Positions 15,774 through 25,400 of a stretch of 34,388 nucleotides of DNA are shown here, in pieces. Source of the stretch: Chitinophaga pinensis (GTDB lineage: Bacteria; Bacteroidota; Bacteroidia; UKL13-3); assembly GCA_945898275.1 (NCBI GenBank), contig CAMDHZ010000030.1:1-34388 (forward strand). Reading direction: 5' to 3'. Within the stretch, counting starts at the first letter, position 1. Every line of letters begins with the position of its first letter. A program made the translations under genes and the position numbers. The notes beneath the pieces were generated by a model. The model had not been told where the DNA came from and did no database searches. It saw only the letters and a list, made by a program, of their open reading frames with translations.

Positions 15774-17674
15774 TAATACTCCCCTCCTGGTTTGCGCGAA
15801 TTTAATACCTTCTTTGAAGATATTGGCAAACTAGCTGGTTTTGGGTCAATACTTAACTCCTCATCTAATGATTTCATAAAAGCAATAATAGCCAATACCT
15901 CATTATTTGAAAGACCTATGGAATCAGCACTTAGCGTTTGATTAGGAACAACTAATCCATGACCCACTCCTCCTCCATTGTTATAAAACTCCATTACCTG
16001 ATTTAGGTTCTTAAAAACCCCGTTATGCATATAAGGCGCTGTTTTAGAAATATTGCGCAAAGTGGGCGTTCTAAAGGCATGTAAACTTTGTGGAGATGGA
16101 TAAATATTGTACCTCCCAGAATCTGCACTGATGGAAGCATATATAGTGTCATCGGGAGTTCCCAAAACTTCAAATTCACTGTTGGTATAAGGGGGTTTTA
16201 CGCCATTAAAAATTGGCAAAAAATGGCAAGTGGCACATTGTGATTTCGACATAAACAAATTAAAGCCTTTCACCACCAATGCATCTTCAGCAATCTTTTG
16301 GTTCATCATGTTATCAAAACTAGAAACTGCCTTATTATGCTTGGTATAAAACAAAGTAATGGCTGAGGCCACATGCTGAAATTCAGGTTTAGGGTAAGAT
16401 GGGGTTTGCTTTGCTGCAAAGGCTAGTTCTTTTTTATAGGCATCTACACTTTGTAGGTATTTTAGGATCAACTCCTTATTGCCACCCATTTCTATAGGGT
16501 TGGTACTTACTTCTTCTACTTGCTTTTGTAAAGAGATAAGATGGCCGTCTATCATTGCTAAATGATTATAGGAAGCATTGAGTAAACTTGGCGCATTTCT
16601 GGGTAATACCCCATTAAAATTAAACTGCAATGCGGTAGCTACTGTATTATCTGTAAACGCCATTGCAGGCGAATGACAGGATGCACAAGAACGCTTTAAA
16701 TTTCCACTCATTATTGGGTCAAAAAACAAATTTCTACCAAATGTAGCCAGACGATTGAGTACTGCAGTATCCTGAACAGGTTGAAATACTCCTTTTGGAG
16801 ATAAACCATTGTAAAGATTTTTAGAAAAAATACTGGTCGCCTCAAGGTTCAAGGAATAATCCTGAAGGTTTTTGCTAATCAATTTATAGGTTCTAATTTG
16901 TTCTTGTTGCAAAGCAAATAACGGATTTACAAAATCTTTTATCCATACAAAGCTATTAAATTCATCATAGTTTTTTTGGGATGCCACATATTGAATGGAT
17001 TGTTGGTATAGTGTTAAATACTGCGAGGTAAAAGCCTGTTGAGGGAATTTTTTGTTAAACACTAGATAATATTCTTGTTGTTTTAACAAAGTTAGAAGTA
17101 ACTCGGGCAAGATTAATTCAGGATTTGGGTTTTCAAATCCTGTAGTATAAATGGAGGCAAGGTTCAACAAAAATAAACGGTTGCTAAAATGACCAACCCA
17201 AGGTTTTGATTGGGTTAAAACAACAGAATCACTTTTAAGATTGGCAATTCCTTTTAAGGCTAACCTTAGGTATTCTGCTATTTTTTTGGCATCAGGTTGG
17301 TCTTCCTGAAATTCAATTTGCATTAAGGTTAATCCCCCTCCTATTCTTTGGTAAGGTGGTTCCCATTTTTCAAAAACCTCTGTTTCCCATTCTACAGGTA
17401 AGGGTCCATTTACCAATTTATATGCTACTGGATCAAGGTACCTAAGCATTGGGTCAATTGCTTTTAGTTTCATTCGGGCTGAACCAAGATGCTGGTCGTT
17501 TAATTGGTTTTTAGCAAGGTTATAGTCTATTTCTAATAGCGCTTTCTCAAGCTCCACAACCCTAGTTAGGTATAAGTTTTCTACCTCATTACTCCTTTCA
17601 TTTACCAAGGTAAATGCCATCGCACCAAAAGCGAAAACACAAATAAAGAATAAATAAGTTTTTGGTATTCTCAT
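15773..17674 (-). CDS. Di-heme cytochrome c peroxidase/MauG-like protein with helical N-terminal domain
   Basis: About 633 aa from ATG 17674 (MRIPKTYLFF), with a hydrophobic signal segment. Residues ~30-270 are helical, with AKNQLNDQHLGSARMKLKAI, NGPLPVEWETEVFEKW and IGGGLTLMQIEF, resembling the imelysin-like or peroxidase-associated N-terminal domain of many Bacteroidota proteins. The C-terminal half carries two heme motifs, CASCH (330-334) and CATCH (480-484), and the family end motif TPTLRNISKTAPYMHNGVF. It may reduce peroxide or oxidise a partner, as in MauG. A GTG at 17704 would extend the frame but lies inside a terminator hairpin. It is co-transcribed with the small cytochrome c. Confidence 0.85.
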   Translation of the reverse strand: MRIPKTYLFFICVFAFGAMAFTLVNERSNEVENLYLTRVVELEKALLEIDYNLAKNQLNDQHLGSARMKLKAIDPMLRYLDPVAYKLVNGPLPVEWETEVFEKWEPPYQRIGGGLTLMQIEFQEDQPDAKKIAEYLRLALKGIANLKSDSVVLTQSKPWVGHFSNRLFLLNLASIYTTGFENPNPELILPELLLTLLKQQEYYLVFNKKFPQQAFTSQYLTLYQQSIQYVASQKNYDEFNSFVWIKDFVNPLFALQQEQIRTYKLISKNLQDYSLNLEATSIFSKNLYNGLSPKGVFQPVQDTAVLNRLATFGRNLFFDPIMSGNLKRSCASCHSPAMAFTDNTVATALQFNFNGVLPRNAPSLLNASYNHLAMIDGHLISLQKQVEEVSTNPIEMGGNKELILKYLQSVDAYKKELAFAAKQTPSYPKPEFQHVASAITLFYTKHNKAVSSFDNMMNQKIAEDALVVKGFNLFMSKSQCATCHFLPIFNGVKPPYTNSEFEVLGTPDDTIYASISADSGRYNIYPSPQSLHAFRTPTLRNISKTAPYMHNGVFKNLNQVMEFYNNGGGVGHGLVVPNQTLSADSIGLSNNEVLAIIAFMKSLDEELSIDPKPASLPISSKKVLNSRKPGGEY

Positions 17675-17675
17675 A

Positions 17676-17709
17676 AAACAAAAAAGCCTCGTGGGGTATC
17701 CCACGAGGC
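17676..17709 (-). terminator. Strong intrinsic terminator after the PhoX-type gene
   Basis: Inverted repeat GCCTCGTGGG (17686-17695) and CCCACGAGGC (17700-17709) with a 4-base loop. Read on the minus strand it is followed by TTTTTTGTTTT (17685-17676 region). It starts about 17 bases after the stop of the 1475-aa gene and is a textbook Rho-independent terminator. Its T-run reaches to within about two bases of the next gene's ATG (17674). Confidence 0.85.
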
Positions 17710-17726
17710 CTTATAAGGCTTAATTA

Positions 17727-20700
17727 TTAACGGTTAATTTTCATCAATTGCTCAACCACTGTTTGATTTTTAGTATCTGTAATTTTTACAAAGTAAGTAC
17801 CTTCTGCAAGGTTACTTAAATCGAATGAACTTGCTTTTCCAGCAGGTTTAACCAATTGAGAAATTTCTCTTCCATTGATATCAAAAATTACAATGCTAAT
17901 TTCTAAATCAGATTCAAAAACCAATTGCTCAGCAAATGGATTTGGATACACTTTTAAACCTTCAATGGCAGAAAGTTCTTTTACGCCAACTGCAGAAAGT
18001 GTTACTAATAAAGTTGCAGTATCTCCTACACAAGCATTGGCATCTGTTTGTTGTACTTTAACTGAACCTGCATTACCAGTTGCTGCCCACTGAACGCTGA
18101 TGGCATTTGTATTTGAACCAGAAGCTTGTGTACCATTGCTTATCCACCATTGGTAAGTAGAACCTGCAGCATTTGTAACTGAATAACTTTGAGTGCTATT
18201 ATTTTGAGCAGTTGCAGGACCAGCAACAGTGATTGCAGCAGGCTTAGCATAAACTGTCATGTTTCTTGAAATTGAATCCACACATGCATTAATGTTAGTT
18301 GAAGCAACTAATCTTACTCTGTAATTACCAGCGTTAGCATAAGTAGCTTGACCGTTTTGTGTAGTTGCAGTTGTGCCATTGCCATAATTCCAATTGTAAG
18401 CACTTGCATTAACTGAAGTATTGTTAAAGTTGAATGAATTATTGTTGATGCACTGAGTTGAATCATTAACTGTATAAGCAGCAGTTGGTCCTTTAGCAAA
18501 AGTAGGGTCTAATGCAATCACAATGGTAGTTGCTTTGTTAAACACTACGTTGTTACCTGCAACATCCTTTTGAATTGTAGTATTGCTTGGAGATGGCGAC
18601 TGAATTGACAAGAACATAAATTTTTCGTCCGGAGTAAGCGTCATTCCAGTAGGCTCAGACTCTTTTGGTGTAGTCATGAAAATTTCAAGCTTAGGATTAG
18701 CTTGGGTATGACCAGCTTTTACTAACCAAATATGGTCGCGGCTACCATCTTGTAATACGTATAAGTTACCTCTGCTGTCAAACGTTAGGTTGTCATTACC
18801 ACCACCCCAATCTTCAGAAACAATGCCTTCTGCAGTTGTAATGCGGTAAGATTTACCACCTACATAGGTTTCAAATTCACTTACTGTATTGCCATTGTCT
18901 TTAAATCTGTAAGTTCTGTTATTTCCTTTAGCAGTAAAGTAAATTTTGTTGTCAACAGGATTAATTTCAACATCTTCTACGCCACTAAATGGTGTTGCTC
19001 CAAGGCCTGCTGCAAGATTTCTTGTAGTATTTCTTTCTGTTTGCGTTGTATTAGGAACTTGTACCCAAACTCCCACAGTTGAGCGTGGTTCGAAGTTTTG
19101 CAAGGTGCTATCTAATTTCAATACATAAATGGTACCAGAAGATAAATCCATTTTGTTATTGGCTACAAACTTGTAAACATTACCGCTACCAGCATCTTCA
19201 CCATAATAAGCTGTTAAGCTATCATTTTTGAAACAAACATTTTCATGCGACATACGTCCCATAGCCCAAAGCTTTTGCGCTTTGCCATTGGCTTGTTGTT
19301 TGATTTTTTTAGTTCTAGGATCAATTTCTACCATCCATCCTAAATCGTTGTAACCATCACTATTTGCATCACTAACCACATAAGTTTCTTCACAGGTTAC
19401 TGAAGTTTCCCAAGGTGTAATACCACCAGAACAATTGCCAGCAGTTAATACTACATCTGTAAAATCAATTGCTCTTGAACTATCAACTACCCATATACCT
19501 AATTTACAATCGAAACGTAAATCTAATAAAGAAACTGAACCAGGTCCAGTTTCATGGTTAATAGCTAACCAACCTGATAAGCTACTGCCTCTGTTAGGAA
19601 TATAACCTGTAAAGTCGTTTGAACCTAAAGCAACACCTGAACCTGTAGTATAAGGTTGTCCTTGTTCAAATATTTTTTGGAAGGCATGTACCGAAGGGAA
19701 ACCCATTGAATCTACTTTTTCGATTGGTAAAATTGAACCAAAGCAGCTGATGTATGAATCGTTAGGACCATTGCAACCCAATGCAGGCGCGTTTGCACGC
19801 ATGGTTCTATTTACGATTTCAATGTCAAAACTCATGTCGTTTGCATTTGAACCATTGTGAAGTTCTACAGCAACCACATTCTTACCATTTCTAAAAGCAG
19901 TTTTAGGAATATCAAATGAGTATTTAACCATTTCTTTCATACCTTCTATATTGGCTGTTGCCAAAGTATTGCTATCTACATTTGTTGCTGGTAAGTTTCT
20001 TCTTAATACTTCAACGCCATTTACAAAAACCAAAGCACCATCATCACAAGTAAGATTTAATTCTAAAGTATCGGCTAAGGTTGACACATTGTTAACATTA
20101 ATTACTTTTCTAAACCAAGCAGTAGTAAGATTAGTATCTGTTTTGGTTGCAACAAAGGCATCGCCATATCCTAATGGAGCAGCACCACTTTTCCAAGTAG
20201 AATCTACATTCAAAGTATCTTTCCAAAGGTTAGATGGCTTCATTTTTTTATCCCAGAAGTACCAAGATTGTTTGTTAGATACTGGGAAGTTGGTTACAGT
20301 TAATGGGGTGAAATTACCAGCACCACCGCCACCGCCACTTGTAGTTCCACCAAGGTAGTTAACTACCAACATTGGCGCTTTAGGTGCATCACCATCAAAC
20401 GATTCTACCTCACGTGTACCAGTACCTTTAATATAAAATGCCATTGCATTTCCAGGTGCCCAACCACCGCGGTTAACTATGTTTTGAACCAAATTTTTAA
20501 GGTCGGCAGTTCTTTGATCAACACCTGCTGTACCTACTACGTTCCAACCTGTACCACCAACTGCCCAATACACTGAGTCGGTTGATTTAGCTCTATTGGT
20601 TAAAAAGAATTTAGCAGTATCAAACGGACTAGCATTATCGCTTGGTTCAGACCTGATAACTACATTACAAGGATCTGAGTTCTTGCCTGTAGCATCTACT

Positions 20701-22154
20701 GTAAATTGTATATAAGCACTTTGAATTTGCGCACCATTAGGTATTTGTAAGCCAGTAAATCTTAATCCTACCAATTGAGGATCTACTGTAGAACCTTCCC
20801 ATCCAAATTCTAAGTCAGAACTGTTAAAGTCAATATCACCTAATCCTTTAGTTTGTGTTGGTGGTCCAGCAATCCATTCTTCCAAATCATCAAACATGGC
20901 ATCAATGCGCTTGCTAACTGCAGTAACTGGAATATATTCAATTACCAATTGAGCTGCTTTTGGAGCATCACCATCAAATGATTCTACTTCTCTAGTTCCT
21001 GTTCCATTTAAAAAGAAGGCCATTGCATTTCCGCTGTTCCAACCATTACGGTTTACAATTTGTTGAACCAATGAAGCCAAGTTTGGTGTACGTTGATCAA
21101 CACCAGCCGTTCCAACGGTTGTCCAGCCTGTTCCACCTACTGCCCAATATACAGAATCTGTAGATTTTGCTCTGTTGGTTAAATGAAACGCATTGCTATC
21201 AAAAGTAGTTGGGTTATCAGAAGGTTGATAACGAATTACTACGTTACAAGGGTCTGAATTTTTTGAGGTAGCATCTACTGTAAATTGGATATAGGCATTT
21301 TTAATCACAGATCCTTTAGGGATGTTAATGCTTTGAAACCTTAAGCCAACTAATTGAGGGTCGCTTGTGGTGCTTTCCCATCCAAATTCTAAGTCAGAAC
21401 TATTCCAGTCAATACCACCAACAGTTTTAGTTTGGTTTGGCGGTCCAGCAATCCACTCTTCGATATCATCAAAAGCTGAGATGATTCTTGTAGAGAAAAC
21501 TACTGGTTGAATATACTCAATCACTAATTGAGGCGCTTTTGGAGCATCACCATCAAAAGATTCTACTTCTCTTGTTCCAGTTCCTTTTAGAAAGAAAGCC
21601 ATTGCATTTCCGCTAGTCCATCCATTGCGGTTAACTAATTGTTGAACCAATGAAGCCAAGTTTGGTGTACGTTGGTCAACTCCAGCAGACCCCACTACAT
21701 TCCAACCTGAGCCACCCACTGCCCAATAAACTGAATCAGTTGATTTTGTTCTATTGGTTAAATGGAAAGCATTGCTATCAAAAATAATTGGGTTATCGCT
21801 TGGTTCAACACGAATTGAAACATTACAAGGATCTCCATTTTTTGAAGTAGCATCTACTGTAAATTGAATGTACGCCTTAGTAATGATAGCACCTTTAGGG
21901 ATGGTGATATTTGTAAAGCGTAAGCCCACTAATTGAGGATCTGCAGTAGTGCTTTCCCATCCAAATTCTAGGTCAGAGCTATTCCAATCGATAGCACCAA
22001 CTTGTTTGGTTTGGTTTGGCGGACCAGCAATCCATTCCTCCATATCATTGAAGGCTGAGTTAATTCGAGTTGAAAATACTGTTTGTGCTTGGGCGTAAAA
22101 GTTTAAGGAAACTAATAACCCAATCATCAATAAGGATTTAAAATTACTTTTCAT
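17727..22154 (-). CDS. Large T9SS-secreted PhoX-type protein with three N-terminal repeats and a PKD domain
   Basis: 1475 aa. Residues 1-24 are a signal peptide (MKSNFKSLLM ... FYAQAQ). Three repeats of exactly 193 residues follow (about 26-604), each with MEEW/IEEW/LEEW-IAGPP, SSDLEFGWE, DPQLVGLRF, AYIQFTVDAT, STDSVYWAVGG, GVDQRT and GTREVESFDGDAPKA. A Gly-rich linker (TSGGGGGAGN) leads to a galactose-binding-like region (WYFWDKKMKPSNLWKD ... CDDGALVFVNGVEVLRR). The central part matches PhoX/DUF839 phosphatases: GWLAINHETGPGS, CEETYVV, GRMSHENVCF, YYGEDAGSGNVYKFV, GVEDVEINP and DNLTFDSRGNLYVLQDG. A PKD domain (NASAYNWNYGNGTTAT) and a C-terminal T9SS type A sorting tail (LKVYPNPFAEQLVF ... 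GTYFVKITD) end it. It is probably a cell-surface calcium-dependent phosphatase or relative. Confidence 0.85.
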   Translation of the reverse strand: MKSNFKSLLMIGLLVSLNFYAQAQTVFSTRINSAFNDMEEWIAGPPNQTKQVGAIDWNSSDLEFGWESTTADPQLVGLRFTNITIPKGAIITKAYIQFTVDATSKNGDPCNVSIRVEPSDNPIIFDSNAFHLTNRTKSTDSVYWAVGGSGWNVVGSAGVDQRTPNLASLVQQLVNRNGWTSGNAMAFFLKGTGTREVESFDGDAPKAPQLVIEYIQPVVFSTRIISAFDDIEEWIAGPPNQTKTVGGIDWNSSDLEFGWESTTSDPQLVGLRFQSINIPKGSVIKNAYIQFTVDATSKNSDPCNVVIRYQPSDNPTTFDSNAFHLTNRAKSTDSVYWAVGGTGWTTVGTAGVDQRTPNLASLVQQIVNRNGWNSGNAMAFFLNGTGTREVESFDGDAPKAAQLVIEYIPVTAVSKRIDAMFDDLEEWIAGPPTQTKGLGDIDFNSSDLEFGWEGSTVDPQLVGLRFTGLQIPNGAQIQSAYIQFTVDATGKNSDPCNVVIRSEPSDNASPFDTAKFFLTNRAKSTDSVYWAVGGTGWNVVGTAGVDQRTADLKNLVQNIVNRGGWAPGNAMAFYIKGTGTREVESFDGDAPKAPMLVVNYLGGTTSGGGGGAGNFTPLTVTNFPVSNKQSWYFWDKKMKPSNLWKDTLNVDSTWKSGAAPLGYGDAFVATKTDTNLTTAWFRKVINVNNVSTLADTLELNLTCDDGALVFVNGVEVLRRNLPATNVDSNTLATANIEGMKEMVKYSFDIPKTAFRNGKNVVAVELHNGSNANDMSFDIEIVNRTMRANAPALGCNGPNDSYISCFGSILPIEKVDSMGFPSVHAFQKIFEQGQPYTTGSGVALGSNDFTGYIPNRGSSLSGWLAINHETGPGSVSLLDLRFDCKLGIWVVDSSRAIDFTDVVLTAGNCSGGITPWETSVTCEETYVVSDANSDGYNDLGWMVEIDPRTKKIKQQANGKAQKLWAMGRMSHENVCFKNDSLTAYYGEDAGSGNVYKFVANNKMDLSSGTIYVLKLDSTLQNFEPRSTVGVWVQVPNTTQTERNTTRNLAAGLGATPFSGVEDVEINPVDNKIYFTAKGNNRTYRFKDNGNTVSEFETYVGGKSYRITTAEGIVSEDWGGGNDNLTFDSRGNLYVLQDGSRDHIWLVKAGHTQANPKLEIFMTTPKESEPTGMTLTPDEKFMFLSIQSPSPSNTTIQKDVAGNNVVFNKATTIVIALDPTFAKGPTAAYTVNDSTQCINNNSFNFNNTSVNASAYNWNYGNGTTATTQNGQATYANAGNYRVRLVASTNINACVDSISRNMTVYAKPAAITVAGPATAQNNSTQSYSVTNAAGSTYQWWISNGTQASGSNTNAISVQWAATGNAGSVKVQQTDANACVGDTATLLVTLSAVGVKELSAIEGLKVYPNPFAEQLVFESDLEISIVIFDINGREISQLVKPAGKASSFDLSNLAEGTYFVKITDTKNQTVVEQLMKINR
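20343..22079 (-). repeat. Three in-frame tandem repeats of 579 bases in the PhoX-type gene
   Basis: Units at 22079-21501, 21500-20922 and 20921-20343 keep exactly the same length, 193 codons each. The spacing is confirmed by shared landmarks such as TTGAACCAA at 21642, 21063 and 20484. The units are clearly related at DNA level as well as protein level, with scattered synonymous differences, so the duplications are not brand new. Confidence 0.85.
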
Positions 22155-22207
22155 GTTACTTTAATTTCTTCAAATAAAGTGTTTCAATAAACATATTAAG
22201 TAATTGT

Positions 22208-22224
22208 AATGTTAAATTAACATT
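22208..22224. promoter_or_regulatory. Short palindrome between the PhoX-type and TPR/MORN genes
   Basis: AATGTTAA-A-TTAACATT gives 8-base arms around one central base, in a 275-base AT-rich divergent spacer. It lies 54 bases upstream of the PhoX-type start and about 206 bases from the other start. It could be an operator. AT-rich DNA gives such palindromes by chance fairly often. Confidence 0.3.
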
Positions 22225-22367
22225 GCCATAAATATCTCTAAATATTATTCAAACATTAATTAATTATTAACAAACCTCCACTACTCGAATGTTTATAGCA
22301 AAAGCATCAATTTAATTTAGAAAATTGATTTATCTAAACACCTGATTAAAATTCAACCTTACATCTT

Positions 22368-22399
22368 TTTGGAAATGATTTTAATTAAAGATAATTTCC
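22368..22399 (+). promoter_or_regulatory. Possible promoter of the TPR/MORN operon
   Basis: TTTG (22368-22371), a 20-base spacer and TAATTTCC (22392-22399) match the -33/-7 pattern with two mismatches at the end of the -7 box. Transcription would start near 22405, about 25 bases before ATG 22430. The rest of the 22155-22429 spacer shows no other clear signal on this strand. Confidence 0.35.
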
Positions 22400-22429
22400 G
22401 CATTATTTAAAATCAACTTCAAGTAGCCT

Positions 22430-25400
22430 ATGAAAAAGCTTTTAGTCATTCTCATTCTTTTATCAATCAACTTTTTGGCAAAAAGCCAAGCCACAATCGA
22501 GCTTATCAATTCTCAGGAGGTGGTTTTAAAAGCCTACGATTATTTTGAAAAGGAAGAATATGAAAAGGCCATTCGAGAGTATCGCAGGGTACCACAAGGC
22601 GATACCAATTATTTTATTGCACAATATGAAGTAACTTATGCCATGTATTTGCAAGAGCGTTACGAAGAGGCCATTCAGGAATCTCGCCGATTGATTTATG
22701 AGGGCACCGACCAAATGAATCAGTATAATATTTTAGGTTCAGCCTTAGATGAAATAAAAAAATATGACGAGTCGATTGAGGTTTATAACATGGCTTTGAA
22801 ACGTTTTCCTTACAGTACAAACCTACTGCTAAACAAAGGCATTGTTTATGAAAGAAAAAAGGATGTAAAGGCAGCATGGGACACGTATATGGAATTACTA
22901 AGTATTTCACCAAGTTTTCCATCAGCACATTTAAGGTTGGCTAAACTGGCAGAAAGCGAAGGTAAGTTTACCCAAGCCATTATGGCCTATACCATTTTTC
23001 TAATGCTTGAACCAACCAGCAAAAGGAGTTTGGGAGTGGTAACCGACTTTAATAAACTATGCGACAACAGCTCTCAAATCCTTAACTCCTCTAAAAATCC
23101 AATTTTAAAAAGTGAGTTTGAAGATTTGGATTTCCTGATTGGAAATCAAATTGCCTTAAATGATAAATATAAAATTCCTGGGAAACAGCAATTTCCTATG
23201 AACAAGCAACTGCACTTGGTTTTTGAAAAAGCAGCCTCATCTGTGAAAGAAGAAGGATTTTATGCCCAGTATTACTTACCATTTTTTAAAGACTTTCTTA
23301 AAACACAAGATTTCGTAAGCTTTAACTTATTGCTATTGGCCAGCAGTGACAATGAAAAAATTGAAAAAGAAGTAAAATCAAAAATTGATGCCATTAAGAA
23401 ATGCAGAGAAGCCTGCTTAAAGGTATTTCAAGACCAACATGATGTTAAGCCGTTTAATTGGAATGGCAAAAATTTGTCTTTAAGTTATTTCTATTATGAT
23501 GGGTTCAATCCTGAAGCTTATGGCAATTTAAACAAAGAGGGGAAAACCATTGGAACGTTTATTTATTTCGACGAAGAAGGATACATAGATGTCATTGGTA
23601 ATTTTGACAATGCTGGCAATCGTGATGGAAAATGGTATTATTTTGATAGCAAAGGCGACACCACCAGAGTATTTAGTTACAAGGCAGGAAAGCTCAATGG
23701 CCCTTATCGATTCTTTAAAAACGGCTTCTTAAGTGAAACAGGTAGTTATGTTGATGAATTGGTAGAAGGTGAAGTGCTTGCCTTTTATGCGGATGGCTCT
23801 TTATCTAATAAACAATATTATAAAAACGACCTGAGAGAAGGAAAATCTATTGAATACTACCCAAGTGGGGGTATAAAAAGTGATTACGCGTATGTGAAAG
23901 GTGAAATTGAAGGAGAAGCAAAAGACTATTATGCCCATGGTCAGCTAAAAGAAGTAGCCCAATACAAAGCAGGTAAAATTACAGGTATCTATAAAGAATA
24001 CTGGGAAAACAAGAACCTAAGAAAAGAATGTAATTTTAGTAATGGCGTTCTTGAAGGTCCTTATAAAACCTTTTTTATCAATGGGCAACTAGAGCAAGAA
24101 GGTATTGCTGCCAAAGGCGAAATGTCTGGTAAATGGCTTAAGTATTATAGTAATGGAAAACTAAAGGTACAATCCAACTTAGATGAAAACGGTAAAGTAA
24201 ATGGCGATGAAATTGGATTTGACCATGCAGGAAAACAGTTTAGGTTCGACACCTACGCAAAAGGTGAATGGAAATCTGTTAAGTTTTTTGATAAATATGG
24301 CAAAGTTTTTTACGAAAACAAAATTGCACGCTCTGGCACTCCGGTAGTGCTGTATAATCACTACAGAGATAAAACAGCCGAAGGATTATTTAAAGACGAT
24401 AATCGCCAAGGGGAATGGAAATTCTATAACGCAAATGGCATAGTTAATTCGATAGAGGTGTATGAGAAAGGGCAATTAGAAGGGTTTATTACAAATTATT
24501 TAGATAAGGATCTTATTAGCTCAACCATTAATTATAAAGTGGGTGAATATGATGGTTTATATACCGCCTATTATTCAAATGGCAAGATAAAAACCCAAGG
24601 ACATTATATGAATGGCGAGCGCTATGGTATTTGGAAAAATTATGAAGTGAATGGGGCTGTTGAAAACCAATATTTTTACTTTGCCGACAACAAAAAAGAT
24701 TGGGGCTACGAATACCTATCTAATGGCAAATACTATAAAAAGTACAAATATGTTAGAGGCATCTTAAGAGAGGTACACCATTGCGATACAAACGGAGTTA
24801 GCATCGACTCTGCTACTTTTCCTACCGGAACGGCTAGGTTTAGTTTAAAAGGTTTAAGTGGTAAAAAAGTTTACGAAGGCGGTTTCTTAAATGGTTATGC
24901 GCATGGCAAAGCCACTTGGTACTTTCCTAATGGGAAAATCAATGAGCAAGGAGAATATTTTGAGGGTGACTCTCATGGGGATTGGCTTGTTTTTCATCCT
25001 AATGGAAAGATTAAAAGAAAGTATTTTAAATATTACGGATACAGCACTAGCACTTGGGAAGACTATAATTATTTTGGCGAACCCATTGGAAAATTTGATT
25101 ATAAAGATGGCTTAAGTCATGGCAAAAATATTCGGTTATACAACGACGGTAAAGTAGAATCTGAAATTGGTTTTTATGAAGACGAAAAGCATGGTGAGTC
25201 TAAATATTATGCAACTTCAGGAGAACTCAGAGAAGTTCGTTATTTCTCATATGGCAGATTGATTGGGTATAGCTACCAGGATAAAACAAATAAACTTAAA
25301 GACACCATTTTTACACCCAATGGCGATGGTGTGATTAAGGCATTTTATGCCAATGGAAACCCAAGTACCACCTATGAAATGCGCAATGGCACCTATCACA

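Noticed and set aside
17675-17704. GTG start at 17704 for the di-heme protein
   Set aside because: It would place the start inside the terminator hairpin and add ten residues before an otherwise normal signal peptide at ATG 17674.
20343-22079. Triple repeat as an assembly error
   Set aside because: The three units differ at many synonymous and some non-synonymous positions, so they are real and old enough to have diverged.
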